Below, piece after piece: positions 34,497 through 44,309 of a DNA stretch of 64,000 bases. Both the position numbers and the translations under genes were made by a program. The notes beneath the pieces were generated by a model. The model ran no database searches and was not told the DNA's origin. It saw only the letters and a list, made by a program, of their open reading frames with translations. Source of the DNA: Planctomycetota bacterium (GTDB lineage Bacteria > Planctomycetota > UBA1135 > GCA-002686595). The stretch is taken from contig JACKHT010000014.1 of the NCBI GenBank assembly GCA_020638855.1, positions 1 through 64,000 of the forward strand, written 5' to 3'. Numbering within the stretch: the stretch's first letter is position 1; the number at the start of each line of letters is the position of its first letter.

Positions 34497-36560
34497 TCAT
34501 TGCCCCTCCATTTCCAAGTGGGTGTCCTTACCAGCCTCCACGAGCAATGGAGCTTCCGTCGCCAAGGCTAGGCCGGTCCTAGAGTGCACCCGCGCCAAGT
34601 AGCGCCCTGGCGGCAAGGCGAATCGAGTCCGGAAGTGCCCCTGGAGATTCGTGGGCCCTTGGTACAGGTTGACCCGATCGGGCTGCGAGGTCGCTTCCGT
34701 GTCCCCAACTTGCACGTATGAGAGTCGGGTTCTCACCGATTGACCTCGCGAATCGACGACTTCGCACAATCGGTCGGCGAGGGGATCGCCCCCTGCGGCC
34801 CTCACCGAAAGGGAAACGAAGCCGCCGTGAACAAAACCAAGGGCAAGGACTTCCCCGTCGGCTAAAGGCCAATCCGATTCCCAAGCAATCGGAACCCAGT
34901 CGAGTGGTGTTCCGCCCATACGTAGCGCTTCGACATCGATTCGGTAGTGCCCAGGAACCCATTCGCCCAGGGCAAACCCATCGTCGTCGCGCTCCTGGTG
35001 CAGACCATCCATGCGCTCCCACGCACCTGTGGAGGCTCGCCGAGAAACTCGGAACCCCAAGCGAATCTCGGGATCCGCGTCCGCATGGGCGAGGTTTTGG
35101 CCCTCAGGAGAATGGACCTGTACGCGCAGCGTCTGCTCGGTCCCCTGCACCCTGCGCAGGACAATTTGCGCGGGCATCCACTGCCCAGCCGGTACCGCTG
35201 GAACCTCCAAGTCCGAGGCGGTCCATGGATCGACCCTTCCGACTCGAACCGTGCTGCGATGCATGGGTTCGACCGCCAACCATCCGCGTCGGCTGTCAGG
35301 GTCCAACCAAAGGACTCCCTGGGGCGCTTCAGGCAGCCCAAGGCTCCCCATCAGGGGCAGGCTGCGAAGCCGAGTTGGCGAATCGGCTCCAAGCACCTCG
35401 ACTTCGACCAAGGCCCACCATTCTTTGAGCACGATCGGTTCCTGGACGATCCCCTCGGCGAGGTCCACCTCGACTTCGCCATGGGCTTCGACGTCTAGGG
35501 GAAACAGCCGGCCCTCCGCACCCGGTGGGATGGGCCGCAAGCGATACCGCCCGGGACGCAGCCCGGACGCTTCGAAGGAACCGTCGGCAGCGACAGCAAT
35601 CGAACGCAATCGCTGGGTCCAGCCATCACGCCAGCGCACCAGCGACTCGCTGCCCCAAGAGCTCACCTCGCTGGGATGCGCGACGCGCTCGACCCACAAT
35701 CGCTGGCTACGAAGCTCCTGCGGGAACGGGCTTTCCACGCGCCCCCGAAGGACCCAACCAGTTTCCAGAGACACCACTCCGAGATCTTGATCAAGGCCCG
35801 TAACCCGAATGGGCTTCTGGCTCAAACAATGGGTGGGGTGTTGCACAAAGAGCGTCAGGGGTTCGAGCAGCGCCTCGACCGGAACCAAGATTTGGAACTC
35901 CCCCTCGTCGCCCATGGATCCGGAGGCGAGAACCACCAGCGGTCCCGTGTCTGCACCCTGGACCAACGTGTAGCTGGCCTCCCAAAGGGGCGCCGAATCC
36001 GCAAAGGCCACCAAACCGCGTAGGCGAGCCAAGCCGGGAACTTGCAAGCGCCACTCGCTGGGCTGGGCCTTTGGAGCGATCGGAATGCGCGTGACTTCCG
36101 CCACGCTGGGTCCTTGCACCGACCACTCCGCTGGCCCTGCCTCCAGCCCCGCTGGATCGGGCAGTGTGCATTCGAAACGGCCTAGTTCGTCGGTTCGCGT
36201 TTCTGCGTAAATCCGGCCCGCGCACCACCAACTCACCCGGGCTTCCGGTATCGGCCAACCGTGGGTGCGATCCACGACGACTCCACGGCTGCTGGCCGCA
36301 GAGTCGCTGACTCCTTGCATGGCCTCCTCTGGCACTTGGGATCGGGGTCCGGAATCCCCCACGGTCGAAGCCCCTTGCAACTTCGATCCTGTGATCGAGG
36401 CACTCGGATTCTCCCAAACCAAATCCTCTGCGTTGTGCGTGAGCTCGGCGCCGGGTACGCCCGCACCTCGAGGGATGCGGGCGATCCAAGCCGCCAAGCC
36501 GACCACCAAGAGGAAGCTCCCAAAGAGCCCCAACCGAAAGCGAAGCGAGTTGCGCAGCAT
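34497..36560 (-). CDS. Carboxypeptidase-regulatory-like domain membrane-anchored protein
   Basis: A 687-residue protein with one N-terminal membrane span (LGLFGSFLLVVGLAAWIA) and a large outer region of beta-sandwich modules. The clearest carboxypeptidase-regulatory-like repeats are at about 91-150 (SRGVVVDRTHGWPIPEARVSW, DELGRFECTLP), about 270-345 (VLRGRVESPFP, GSFEASGLRPGRYRL) and the end (GHFRTRFALPPGRYLARVHSR). The pattern of G-x-V-V/x, P-x-A-x-V and D-x-x-G-x-F/Y matches peptidase-associated domains common in planctomycete surface proteins. There is no peptidase active site, so a structural or binding role outside the membrane is likely. It lies 18 bases downstream of the Gly-rich protein gene on the same strand, so it forms an operon with it. 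Confidence 0.78.
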   Translation of the reverse strand: MLRNSLRFRLGLFGSFLLVVGLAAWIARIPRGAGVPGAELTHNAEDLVWENPSASITGSKLQGASTVGDSGPRSQVPEEAMQGVSDSAASSRGVVVDRTHGWPIPEARVSWWCAGRIYAETRTDELGRFECTLPDPAGLEAGPAEWSVQGPSVAEVTRIPIAPKAQPSEWRLQVPGLARLRGLVAFADSAPLWEASYTLVQGADTGPLVVLASGSMGDEGEFQILVPVEALLEPLTLFVQHPTHCLSQKPIRVTGLDQDLGVVSLETGWVLRGRVESPFPQELRSQRLWVERVAHPSEVSSWGSESLVRWRDGWTQRLRSIAVAADGSFEASGLRPGRYRLRPIPPGAEGRLFPLDVEAHGEVEVDLAEGIVQEPIVLKEWWALVEVEVLGADSPTRLRSLPLMGSLGLPEAPQGVLWLDPDSRRGWLAVEPMHRSTVRVGRVDPWTASDLEVPAVPAGQWMPAQIVLRRVQGTEQTLRVQVHSPEGQNLAHADADPEIRLGFRVSRRASTGAWERMDGLHQERDDDGFALGEWVPGHYRIDVEALRMGGTPLDWVPIAWESDWPLADGEVLALGFVHGGFVSLSVRAAGGDPLADRLCEVVDSRGQSVRTRLSYVQVGDTEATSQPDRVNLYQGPTNLQGHFRTRFALPPGRYLARVHSRTGLALATEAPLLVEAGKDTHLEMEGQ

Positions 36561-36578
36561 GATGGAATTCGTGAAGGC

Positions 36579-37955
36579 CTACTGGTCGCAGCTACCGCCG
36601 AGGATTCCCGTGTGTCCGCCCATCCCGGGAAAACTGTTGCCAACGGGCCCTGTCAAACCGCTCGGTGCGGGGCCCATCGATCCCATGCCCCCGTGACCCC
36701 CGGGACCACCCGGGCCTGGATACCCAAGTCCCTGGTCGCCACCTTCGCCAGCCAACCCACCCGGTCGGCCGCCGTCGCCACCCACACCACCGTTGCCGCC
36801 CAGACCATCGCCACCAAGACCTCCATGACCGCCAGGGCCACCGGGACCGATGAAGGTCTGCAACACAGGATCGAACAGCCCGTTGCCACCTGCACCACCA
36901 GCGCCACCGGCTCCACCGAGCCCGGTGCCTCCTGTACCGCCTTTGCCACCTTGACCCCCTAGGCCCGAGGGACATGCATCGCGCCCGGGGCCACCGCTGC
37001 GGCCATTGCTACCCGCAGCGGCTCCGCCCGGGCCGCCGTGCCCACCCGCTTGGCCCGCAGGCGACGGGACGGTTCCCGGTGCCCCGGCGCTGCCATACCC
37101 ACCCGGACCGCCGGTGCGATTCACGCCCGAGGATCCGGCTCGTCCTTGACCCTGGGGAAGGCTCGCGTGGTCTTGACCGGTACGGGAACGCTTCGACGAC
37201 AAACCCCGTGCAGAGTCCACCGCCAACACCATCCCGATCTGCCGAGCGGGATCCCATTCCACCGTTTCGACGGGATCGCCATAGGGCATTTCGTACACCG
37301 ATCCGCCCGGGCCGCCGGCACCAGCGGGCAGTGCATGGGTTTGACTGGCACCCAGGTGCGCGCCACCCGCACCGGCCACGAGACCTTGGGTCAGCGGCAT
37401 CCCATCGGCATCGGTGCGCAACTCGCGCCCGATCCGATAGCACTCGCCGCGCACGTCCACAGAACCGCCGCGACCGCCTAGCGCGTTGGGACCCGAGCTA
37501 CCCCCATCCCCCGCACGCACGAGACCATCGAGCGCAATCTCGGGTGCTACGAGGTAGACGTCGCTGCCATCGCCCCCCACCCAAGTCATGTTCACGGGAC
37601 TCGCAGCCCCTTCGAACGCGGGCGCCCCCGGTCCCCCCAGTACCTGGCCAGGAATCACCAAACGTGTGTCGCTGGAAAGCCACAGATCGGGTCCATCGTA
37701 TCCATCCGAACCGTAGCGATCGGGTGCCACGCGCAGGGTCCCTTCGATGCACAAGGGGCCCGAGCAATGGAGCTCCAAGTCGCCCGTCACCCAAACCGTT
37801 TCGTCCAGGGGAACCCAAAAGGAGTCGAGTTCGACCCTTCCCTCTAACGATCGAGGGGCCAGGGTTCTGTGGGCTTTCAGGGTTTGCTGTTCTCCGGCCG
37901 CGGCGTTGCCCAAAAGGACCACCACGAGCCAACCAATCGCTGCTCTTGTCTTCAT
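36579..37955 (-). CDS. Secreted Gly-rich collagen-like protein
   Basis: A 458-residue exported protein. The signal peptide is IGWLVVVLLGNAAAG (cleavage near residue 21). A beta-rich N-terminal part of about 240 residues follows (DETVWVTGDLELHCSGPLCI, SDTRLVIPGQVLGGPG), then about 195 residues of Gly-Gly-x / G-x-G-G repeats (GGPGGHGGLGGDGLGGNGG style) ending GGSCDQ. The repeats resemble glycine-rich adhesins or polyglycine type II helices. The start at 37955 is chosen for the signal peptide; a frame of 804 residues runs antisense through the fhs gene and is not used. It is first gene of a two-gene operon with the carboxypeptidase-regulatory-like protein. Function is unknown; a cell-surface or matrix role is inference. 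Confidence 0.78.
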   Translation of the reverse strand: MKTRAAIGWLVVVLLGNAAAGEQQTLKAHRTLAPRSLEGRVELDSFWVPLDETVWVTGDLELHCSGPLCIEGTLRVAPDRYGSDGYDGPDLWLSSDTRLVIPGQVLGGPGAPAFEGAASPVNMTWVGGDGSDVYLVAPEIALDGLVRAGDGGSSGPNALGGRGGSVDVRGECYRIGRELRTDADGMPLTQGLVAGAGGAHLGASQTHALPAGAGGPGGSVYEMPYGDPVETVEWDPARQIGMVLAVDSARGLSSKRSRTGQDHASLPQGQGRAGSSGVNRTGGPGGYGSAGAPGTVPSPAGQAGGHGGPGGAAAGSNGRSGGPGRDACPSGLGGQGGKGGTGGTGLGGAGGAGGAGGNGLFDPVLQTFIGPGGPGGHGGLGGDGLGGNGGVGGDGGRPGGLAGEGGDQGLGYPGPGGPGGHGGMGSMGPAPSGLTGPVGNSFPGMGGHTGILGGSCDQ

Positions 37956-38090
37956 AGAATCGTCTTGCTGCAAGGAACGGCAAGGCACACCGCGCACCTT
38001 TGCCTTGCCTTCAAGACTGGTTTCCCGCCCCAGGGTTGCGGGTCGAACCAAAAAAAGCCGCCGTGCCCTGGCTCCCGTAGCCGGAGAAGC

Positions 38091-39880
<1,790 letters not shown>

Positions 39881-39884
<4 letters not shown>

Positions 39885-39914
39885 GCGGGGTGGGCTCGCT
39901 GGGCAGTCGCCTAG
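39881..39914. terminator. Inverted repeat overlapping the fhs stop codon
   Basis: CTAGGCG (39881-39887) pairs with CGCCTAG (39908-39914) across 20 bases. The left arm includes the fhs TAG stop. It lies between convergent genes; no T-tract is present. Confidence 0.35.
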
Positions 39915-39975
39915 TCACCCCCTTCGCACGCATCCTTCCATCCCTCGGCCGTGCAACCGAAGCACCGTTGGCGTC

Positions 39976-40584
39976 CTAGGCGCGACCTTGGTTCCAAAAA
40001 CGGGTAGCCCACAGGTATCCGACCAAAGGGAAACCACCCAGCCCGACCGCGAGGCGCACCCCAAGGTTCAGCTCGGTGCCAGACCCCCACATGGCCAGCA
40101 GCCAGCAAACGCCGGCACCCAGGCCAAAACCCAACACTCCCCGGCGCCAGACAAAGGCCCGCTTGCGCGTAGCCTCGTCGCCTCCTTCGGTCGCGCCGGC
40201 CCGTGGAAGGAGCGCAGGCAAAGCAGGAACAAAGCGACCCGCGAGCCCGCGCTCTTGGTCGCCAGCCCACACTAGAAGTTGTTCGCGCAGCTGGGGCAAG
40301 CGCAGGCGTGCCGCCGGAGTGCGCGACTCCAGGTGCGCCAGGCCCCGGGCATCCAGGCACAGGTGAAAGGGCTGACCATCGATATCCAGCTCCCACACGT
40401 GGGTCCGTTCGTCGCTGGCCTGGGTTCCGATGCGAGCATCGAGCGCTTGGGCGAGCCCCCGTGCTTGGCCCTCGAACTCGGCCGGATCCCAAGCGCGCGA
40501 CAGGGTCAACTGACTTCCCCCATCGCGGGCATCGGTTTCGATCCCCGCCAACAGCTCGAGCGGTACAAAGAGCTTTGCGGCCAT
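39976..40584 (-). CDS. Hypothetical protein with C-terminal membrane spans
   Basis: A 202-residue protein of unknown family. The N-terminal 135 residues are soluble and mixed alpha/beta (LFVPLELLAGIETDARDGG, THVWELDIDGQPFHLCLDARG, LRLPQLREQLLVWAGD). A basic stretch RKRAFVWRR then leads to two hydrophobic segments (GVLGFGLGAGVCWLLAMWG and LGVRLAVGLGGFPLVGYLWA). The ATG at 40584 starts directly at the domain. A second minus-strand frame, 39911-40492, overlaps it but has no coherent protein character. It is convergent with fhs. No function can be named. Confidence 0.6.
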   Translation of the reverse strand: MAAKLFVPLELLAGIETDARDGGSQLTLSRAWDPAEFEGQARGLAQALDARIGTQASDERTHVWELDIDGQPFHLCLDARGLAHLESRTPAARLRLPQLREQLLVWAGDQERGLAGRFVPALPALLPRAGATEGGDEATRKRAFVWRRGVLGFGLGAGVCWLLAMWGSGTELNLGVRLAVGLGGFPLVGYLWATRFWNQGRA

Positions 40585-40812
40585 GGCCCTATGCTACCGA
40601 TCGCGTACCTCGCGATCCAAAGCCACGCCTAGTCCGGCCGGCTCGCTGGGCAAGCCACCGGCTGGAATGGATCGTAAACCTTGCGCGATCCGTGCAAAGA
40701 CCCACGCGGGGGACCGAGGAGGGTCGATTCCCGCGGCTGTCCCATCGAAGGCCACCCAAGCCATTCGGGCGGGCCACAGCCAGAACTGGCTTGCTAAGCT
40801 GCGTGGGCTGCC

Positions 40813-42204
40813 ATGCCCCACTCCTCCCGCTCCCGAGTCGCCACGCTTGCCATGGGGCTCGTGTGCATGCTGCTGGTGGTGTTCTACACCAGCACCCAGG
40901 ACCGGATCGAGTACCGCGACGGGCATCCCTACGACAGCGAGACCTATTGGCACCAGGCGCGGCTCGAGAACCAGAACCAGCCGCTGCGCAACTGGAAGCC
41001 GTTTGTCTATCGCATGCTGGCCCCCTACGTGGTGGGCAAGGCGTACCCGCCCTTGGCGCGCACCGTGGACCACTGGACAGCTCCGAGGGGCGACCAAGCC
41101 AACTCGATGCCGCCGCTGCTCGACCCCGAGGACCTGCTGACGGGGTTCACGCTTTTGGGCTTTGCGAGCGGGTGCTTGCACCTTGTGCTGTTGTTCCTGT
41201 TCCTGCGGCAGTACCGACTCTCGAGCCCCATCGTCTTGGGCCTGTTGCTGCTGTACATCGCGAGTCCCTTGGGCCCCTTCCGCTTTTCGCCGTACTTCCC
41301 GGCCTTTGCCGATCCCTTGGCCTTCGTATTCTTCTTCGCGCTGCTTTGGTTGTACAAGCGCGACCCAAACCTGCGTCCGGGGACCACGGCCGCGCTGTGT
41401 TTGCTGGGATTTTTCGGGTCTTTTGCGCGCGAGATCGTGCTCTTGGTGCCGCTGACGTTTTTGGGCGCCCATGGAGTTCGAGTGCTGCGCGGCGAGGCGC
41501 GGCTCTTTGGTTCCACCAGCTGGATGCACCTCTTGCCGCTGGCCAGCATCGCCTTGGGCTTGTACATGACCCGCCACCTCGTGGTGGAAGCCATGGGCAC
41601 CTACTCCACCTGGGGCCACGCCCAACAGATTTGGCAGCGCAATGCACAGTTCCCCGAGGTGTTCTTGGTTTGCTGGTTCTTGGTCTTGGGGCCCTTTGTG
41701 GTGTGGTTGGCGCTGGGACTTCGGGAACGCGCCGCCCGCGGCTTCCTCGCGCGCAATCCCGAGTTGCCCTTGTACATCTTGGGCATGTCGGCCTTGGCCA
41801 TCAGCGCGGGCAACCACACCGATCGATTCATGTTCTGGATCCTCCCCGGTTTGTTGCCGTGGCTTGGGTTCTACTTGCAGGCGCGTGTGGCTTGGCCCCG
41901 AGCTCGCTGGGCCCAGGTGGGCTTCTTTGGCGTGCTTTGCGTGGTGCAGATCGTGACCTACCGCGCATGGCTCCCGATCCCGAACGGCAACTTCGATTCG
42001 CTCAATTATCCAGGAACGCCGAAGCACTTGTGGTTGGCACCGTTCGGGGAACCGTCGAGTTTTGGGCAGACGCAGGTCGCCTTCATGGAGCATTGGTCGC
42101 GCGTTCGGCTCTTGCTGCAGTACGCTTTCGTGGCGAGTTTGCTGGCAGGGATTTGGGCGCTCGATCGGCTGCTTGCTAGGCGCCATGAAGCCCAAGCCGG
42201 TTAG
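40813..42204 (+). CDS. Polytopic membrane protein, possible GT-C glycosyltransferase
   Basis: A 463-residue integral membrane protein with about ten spans. After the first span is an extracytoplasmic loop with DGHPYDSETYWHQARLENQN and RNWKPFVYRMLAPYVVG, resembling the acidic first loop of GT-C sugar transferases (such as the mannosyltransferase/GT87 group), but no diagnostic Asp pair can be asserted. Later blocks include FARDREIVLL-type AREIVLLVPLTFLGAHG and NHTDRFMFWILPGLLPW. It is followed by a gene-free gap of 231 bases. Function inferred only by class resemblance. Confidence 0.6.
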   Translation: MPHSSRSRVATLAMGLVCMLLVVFYTSTQDRIEYRDGHPYDSETYWHQARLENQNQPLRNWKPFVYRMLAPYVVGKAYPPLARTVDHWTAPRGDQANSMPPLLDPEDLLTGFTLLGFASGCLHLVLLFLFLRQYRLSSPIVLGLLLLYIASPLGPFRFSPYFPAFADPLAFVFFFALLWLYKRDPNLRPGTTAALCLLGFFGSFAREIVLLVPLTFLGAHGVRVLRGEARLFGSTSWMHLLPLASIALGLYMTRHLVVEAMGTYSTWGHAQQIWQRNAQFPEVFLVCWFLVLGPFVVWLALGLRERAARGFLARNPELPLYILGMSALAISAGNHTDRFMFWILPGLLPWLGFYLQARVAWPRARWAQVGFFGVLCVVQIVTYRAWLPIPNGNFDSLNYPGTPKHLWLAPFGEPSSFGQTQVAFMEHWSRVRLLLQYAFVASLLAGIWALDRLLARRHEAQAG

Positions 42205-42278
42205 CGAGCCCTGACTTCGATTCACGGGACGATTGGGCGCAATCGAGACCATCCTTTGGCCAACCTATCCAAACCGTT

Positions 42279-42316
42279 AGGGTTCCGGCCGGGGAGCGCA
42301 TCCGCACAGGAACCCT
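42279..42316. other. 8-bp inverted repeat upstream of lipoprotein gene
   Basis: AGGGTTCC (42279-42286) and GGAACCCT (42309-42316) are perfectly complementary with a 22-base loop, in the gap between the membrane protein and the lipoprotein gene. It could be a hairpin or an operator; there is no T-tract. Confidence 0.35.
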
Positions 42317-42435
42317 GCGATCTTCGCTTTCTGTAGGGGGTCCCGCGACAAGCTCCACGAATGGCCGAAGCCCCCATTCCACCCCACCCGATTCCGGGCT
42401 AGGCTAGGCCGTCCCAAACCTCTCCGAGAGCCACC

Positions 42436-42882
42436 ATGTACCGAATTGTCGTCGCCGCTGCCTGCCTATTGTCCTGCCTATTGTCTCTGTCCGCATGCTT
42501 CTCGGGTCGTTCTGCCCAGGCGCAGCCCTACTACGAAAGCGCGGGCGTGCGGCTGTTCAAGATCTCGGACAACCGCACCGCAAAGGATGGTTCGTACGTC
42601 TTCGGTGCGATGAACGTCGAAGGTAGTCCTAAATCGAAGGGCACGACCCGCTTTGCCCTGTCGATGGACTACGGCCGCGACGCCAACGCCAACGGCATGC
42701 TCGAGAGCGAGGAAATCCTCGACACCGACCGCATCCAGGATGGCACCGCGCCGTTCACCTATCGCATCGAAGAGCTGACCCTGCGCCCCGGCAAGGGCCA
42801 AGCCATCCAGCGGCTGCGCATCGAATTCGACGGCCAGGAGCCGTTCCGCTACGAGCGGCGCGAGCTCAGTGCCAAACCCTGA
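42436..42882 (+). CDS. Small lipoprotein of unknown function
   Basis: A 148-residue lipoprotein with signal ACLLSCLLSLSAC (lipobox Cys at residue 16). The remainder is a soluble beta-rich domain (GVRLFKISDNRTAKDGSYVFG, RFALSMDYGRDANANGMLES, QRLRIEFDGQEPFRYER) of unknown family. A 12-base unit cctgcctattgt is exactly duplicated in frame (42461-42472 and 42473-42484), repeating the signal hydrophobic core. It precedes the GntR operon but is separated by 113 bases and a likely promoter. Confidence 0.65.
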   Translation: MYRIVVAAACLLSCLLSLSACFSGRSAQAQPYYESAGVRLFKISDNRTAKDGSYVFGAMNVEGSPKSKGTTRFALSMDYGRDANANGMLESEEILDTDRIQDGTAPFTYRIEELTLRPGKGQAIQRLRIEFDGQEPFRYERRELSAKP

Positions 42883-42959
42883 CCCCGCCTAGGGGGCCCA
42901 TTGGGCCAGCCAGGCCACCAAAACACCTCGGCTGGGCCCCAAAACCTTGTCAGGGCCTC

Positions 42960-42987
42960 TTGCGTCATTGTCTCATAGTGTGATACT
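42960..42987 (+). promoter_or_regulatory. Promoter of the GntR operon, likely leaderless
   Basis: TTGCGT (42960-42965), 16-base spacer, then extended -10 TGTGATACT with GATACT at 42982-42987. The -10 ends 8 bases before the ATG at 42996, and no Shine-Dalgarno is present, so transcription would begin at the start codon or within a couple of bases. Confidence 0.5.
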
Positions 42988-42995
42988 TTGGGGCC

Positions 42996-43385
42996 ATGTT
43001 GACCGTCCGTCTCGATTCCGAGGAGCCCCTCGCGGACCAAATCCTACGCGGCATCCGTTCGGCGATCGCCTCGGGAGAACTGCCCCCGGGCGCGGAATTG
43101 CCCCCGGTGCGCCAATTGGCCGTGGATTTGGGCGTCAACCTCAATACCGTGGCACGGGTGTACCGGGTGTTGCAGACCAGCGGCCTCGTGCATACCGCCC
43201 GGGGTCGCGGCACGCGGGTCACCAACAACCGAGAGGTCCCCGCGACCGATCGGAACGAAGCCCTTGAGCGCATGACCCAGCAGGCGGAAGCCCTGCTCGC
43301 CGACGCGAAACTCGCCGGGATGCGGCGAGCCCAAGTGGAGCGGCTCTGGGAACGCGCCTGCCAGACCATTTGGCCGACAGCCTAG
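42996..43385 (+). CDS. GntR-family regulator (YtrA-like, short)
   Basis: A 129-residue GntR-type repressor. The winged HTH is at the N-terminus (EEPLADQILRGIRSAIASGE, LPPGAELPPVRQLAVDLGVN, LNTVARVYRVLQTSGLV), followed by a short helical C-terminal dimerisation region (MTQQAEALLADAKLAGM) instead of a large effector domain, as in YtrA regulators that often control membrane-protein genes beside them. That fits: a membrane protein follows after 22 bases and then an Fpg/Nei glycosylase. Probably autoregulates the operon. Likely leaderless. Confidence 0.85.
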   Translation: MLTVRLDSEEPLADQILRGIRSAIASGELPPGAELPPVRQLAVDLGVNLNTVARVYRVLQTSGLVHTARGRGTRVTNNREVPATDRNEALERMTQQAEALLADAKLAGMRRAQVERLWERACQTIWPTA

Positions 43386-43407
43386 ACCTATTCGAAGGAT
43401 CCCTACC

Positions 43408-44286
43408 ATGCTCGCATTCGACATCCTTTTCCCGCTGTTCATGCTGCTTTCCCCCAGCGGATTCGCGTTGCTCTACCGACGCAAGGACGCCGTCGACGAT
43501 CCTCAGATCCCGCGCTTGGCCCGGCGGCTTGCGATCTACACGCTCTTCGCGGTTGGGGCATTCGTGGTACTCGCGATTCCAAGGCTAGTCGGCGGCCAGG
43601 ATTGGAGCGCGAAACTGCCTTGGTTCATGACCTTGGGTCAACCGCTTGACCAATGGCTCTGGCTGCTGTTCTTCCCCTTGTGGTTTGGTTGCGCGATGCC
43701 GTTGATCCGCGCGATGCGGCCCGAAATGGTGGCGGGGCGAGCTCCCTTGGGGGATGTGCGCGTGGCGAGCCTCGTCTCACGGCGCAACCTAGATTCGCTG
43801 CCGACCTGGACCCTGTGGCTGCCCTGGGTTTTGTGGGTTCTGGGCTTTGGGATCTATCTGTGGCGTTTCTTCCAGCCCGACCCGATTCCGCTGCGCTCGC
43901 ACACCCTCGGCTTGCTCATGTTGGGGATTTCGAGCTTGGGCCTGCTCACGGTGCCGATGTTGCGGCTGGGATTGTTGAACGAACCCGAACCCATGGATCC
44001 TGGGCAATCGGAAGAACTCGCCCGGGCCTATGCGTCGTACCGACGCTGGAAATCGCTGGGACTCTATTCGTTGTGCCTGTTCCTGCAAGTCAGCATGGTG
44101 GTGTTTGCTGCGTGCTTCCTATTGGGGTGGCTCGAGCACGAGGGCTGGGGCGAGCGCATCGGGTTTTTCGGTGGACTGGTAGGTTCGGTTGTCGGCGGCT
44201 CCGCAGGCATCTTCGGATCGGTGATCGGGCACCAGCGCGGGAAGATCGAAGAGCTGCGCCAGCGGCTATCGGCACCCAGCGCCTAG
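43408..44286 (+). CDS. Membrane protein partner of GntR regulator
   Basis: A 292-residue polytopic protein with about seven spans (FDILFPLFMLLSPSGFALL, IYTLFAVGAFVVLAI, WLWLLFFPLWFGCAM, LWLPWVLWVLGFGIYLW, LGLLMLGISSLGLL, LYSLCLFLQVSMVVFAACFL, IGFFGGLVGSVVGGSAGI) and a charged cytoplasmic tail. The layout (YtrA-type GntR plus polytopic membrane protein) resembles known operons where the regulator controls a membrane protein of unknown function; family not identified. AAGGA before the ATG supports the start. Followed after 23 bases by the glycosylase gene. Confidence 0.6.
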   Translation: MLAFDILFPLFMLLSPSGFALLYRRKDAVDDPQIPRLARRLAIYTLFAVGAFVVLAIPRLVGGQDWSAKLPWFMTLGQPLDQWLWLLFFPLWFGCAMPLIRAMRPEMVAGRAPLGDVRVASLVSRRNLDSLPTWTLWLPWVLWVLGFGIYLWRFFQPDPIPLRSHTLGLLMLGISSLGLLTVPMLRLGLLNEPEPMDPGQSEELARAYASYRRWKSLGLYSLCLFLQVSMVVFAACFLLGWLEHEGWGERIGFFGGLVGSVVGGSAGIFGSVIGHQRGKIEELRQRLSAPSA

Positions 44287-44309
44287 CCCCCTCACCGAAA
44301 CGCGATCCC

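Noticed and set aside
37956..38090. Possible folate or glycine riboswitch before fhs
   Set aside because: No conserved folate-riboswitch core or glycine aptamer pair can be seen in this short leader.
39911..40492. Alternative minus-strand frame in the hypothetical gene region
   Set aside because: No membrane segment or domain-like pattern; overlaps the more coherent frame 39976-40584.
40203..42179. Long plus-strand frame overlapping the membrane protein at 40813
   Set aside because: Arg/Pro-rich, no membrane spans; the 40813 frame has clear hydrophobic segments.
40594..42252. Long minus-strand frame opposite the membrane protein at 40813
   Set aside because: Gln/His/Arg-rich composition and no conserved features.
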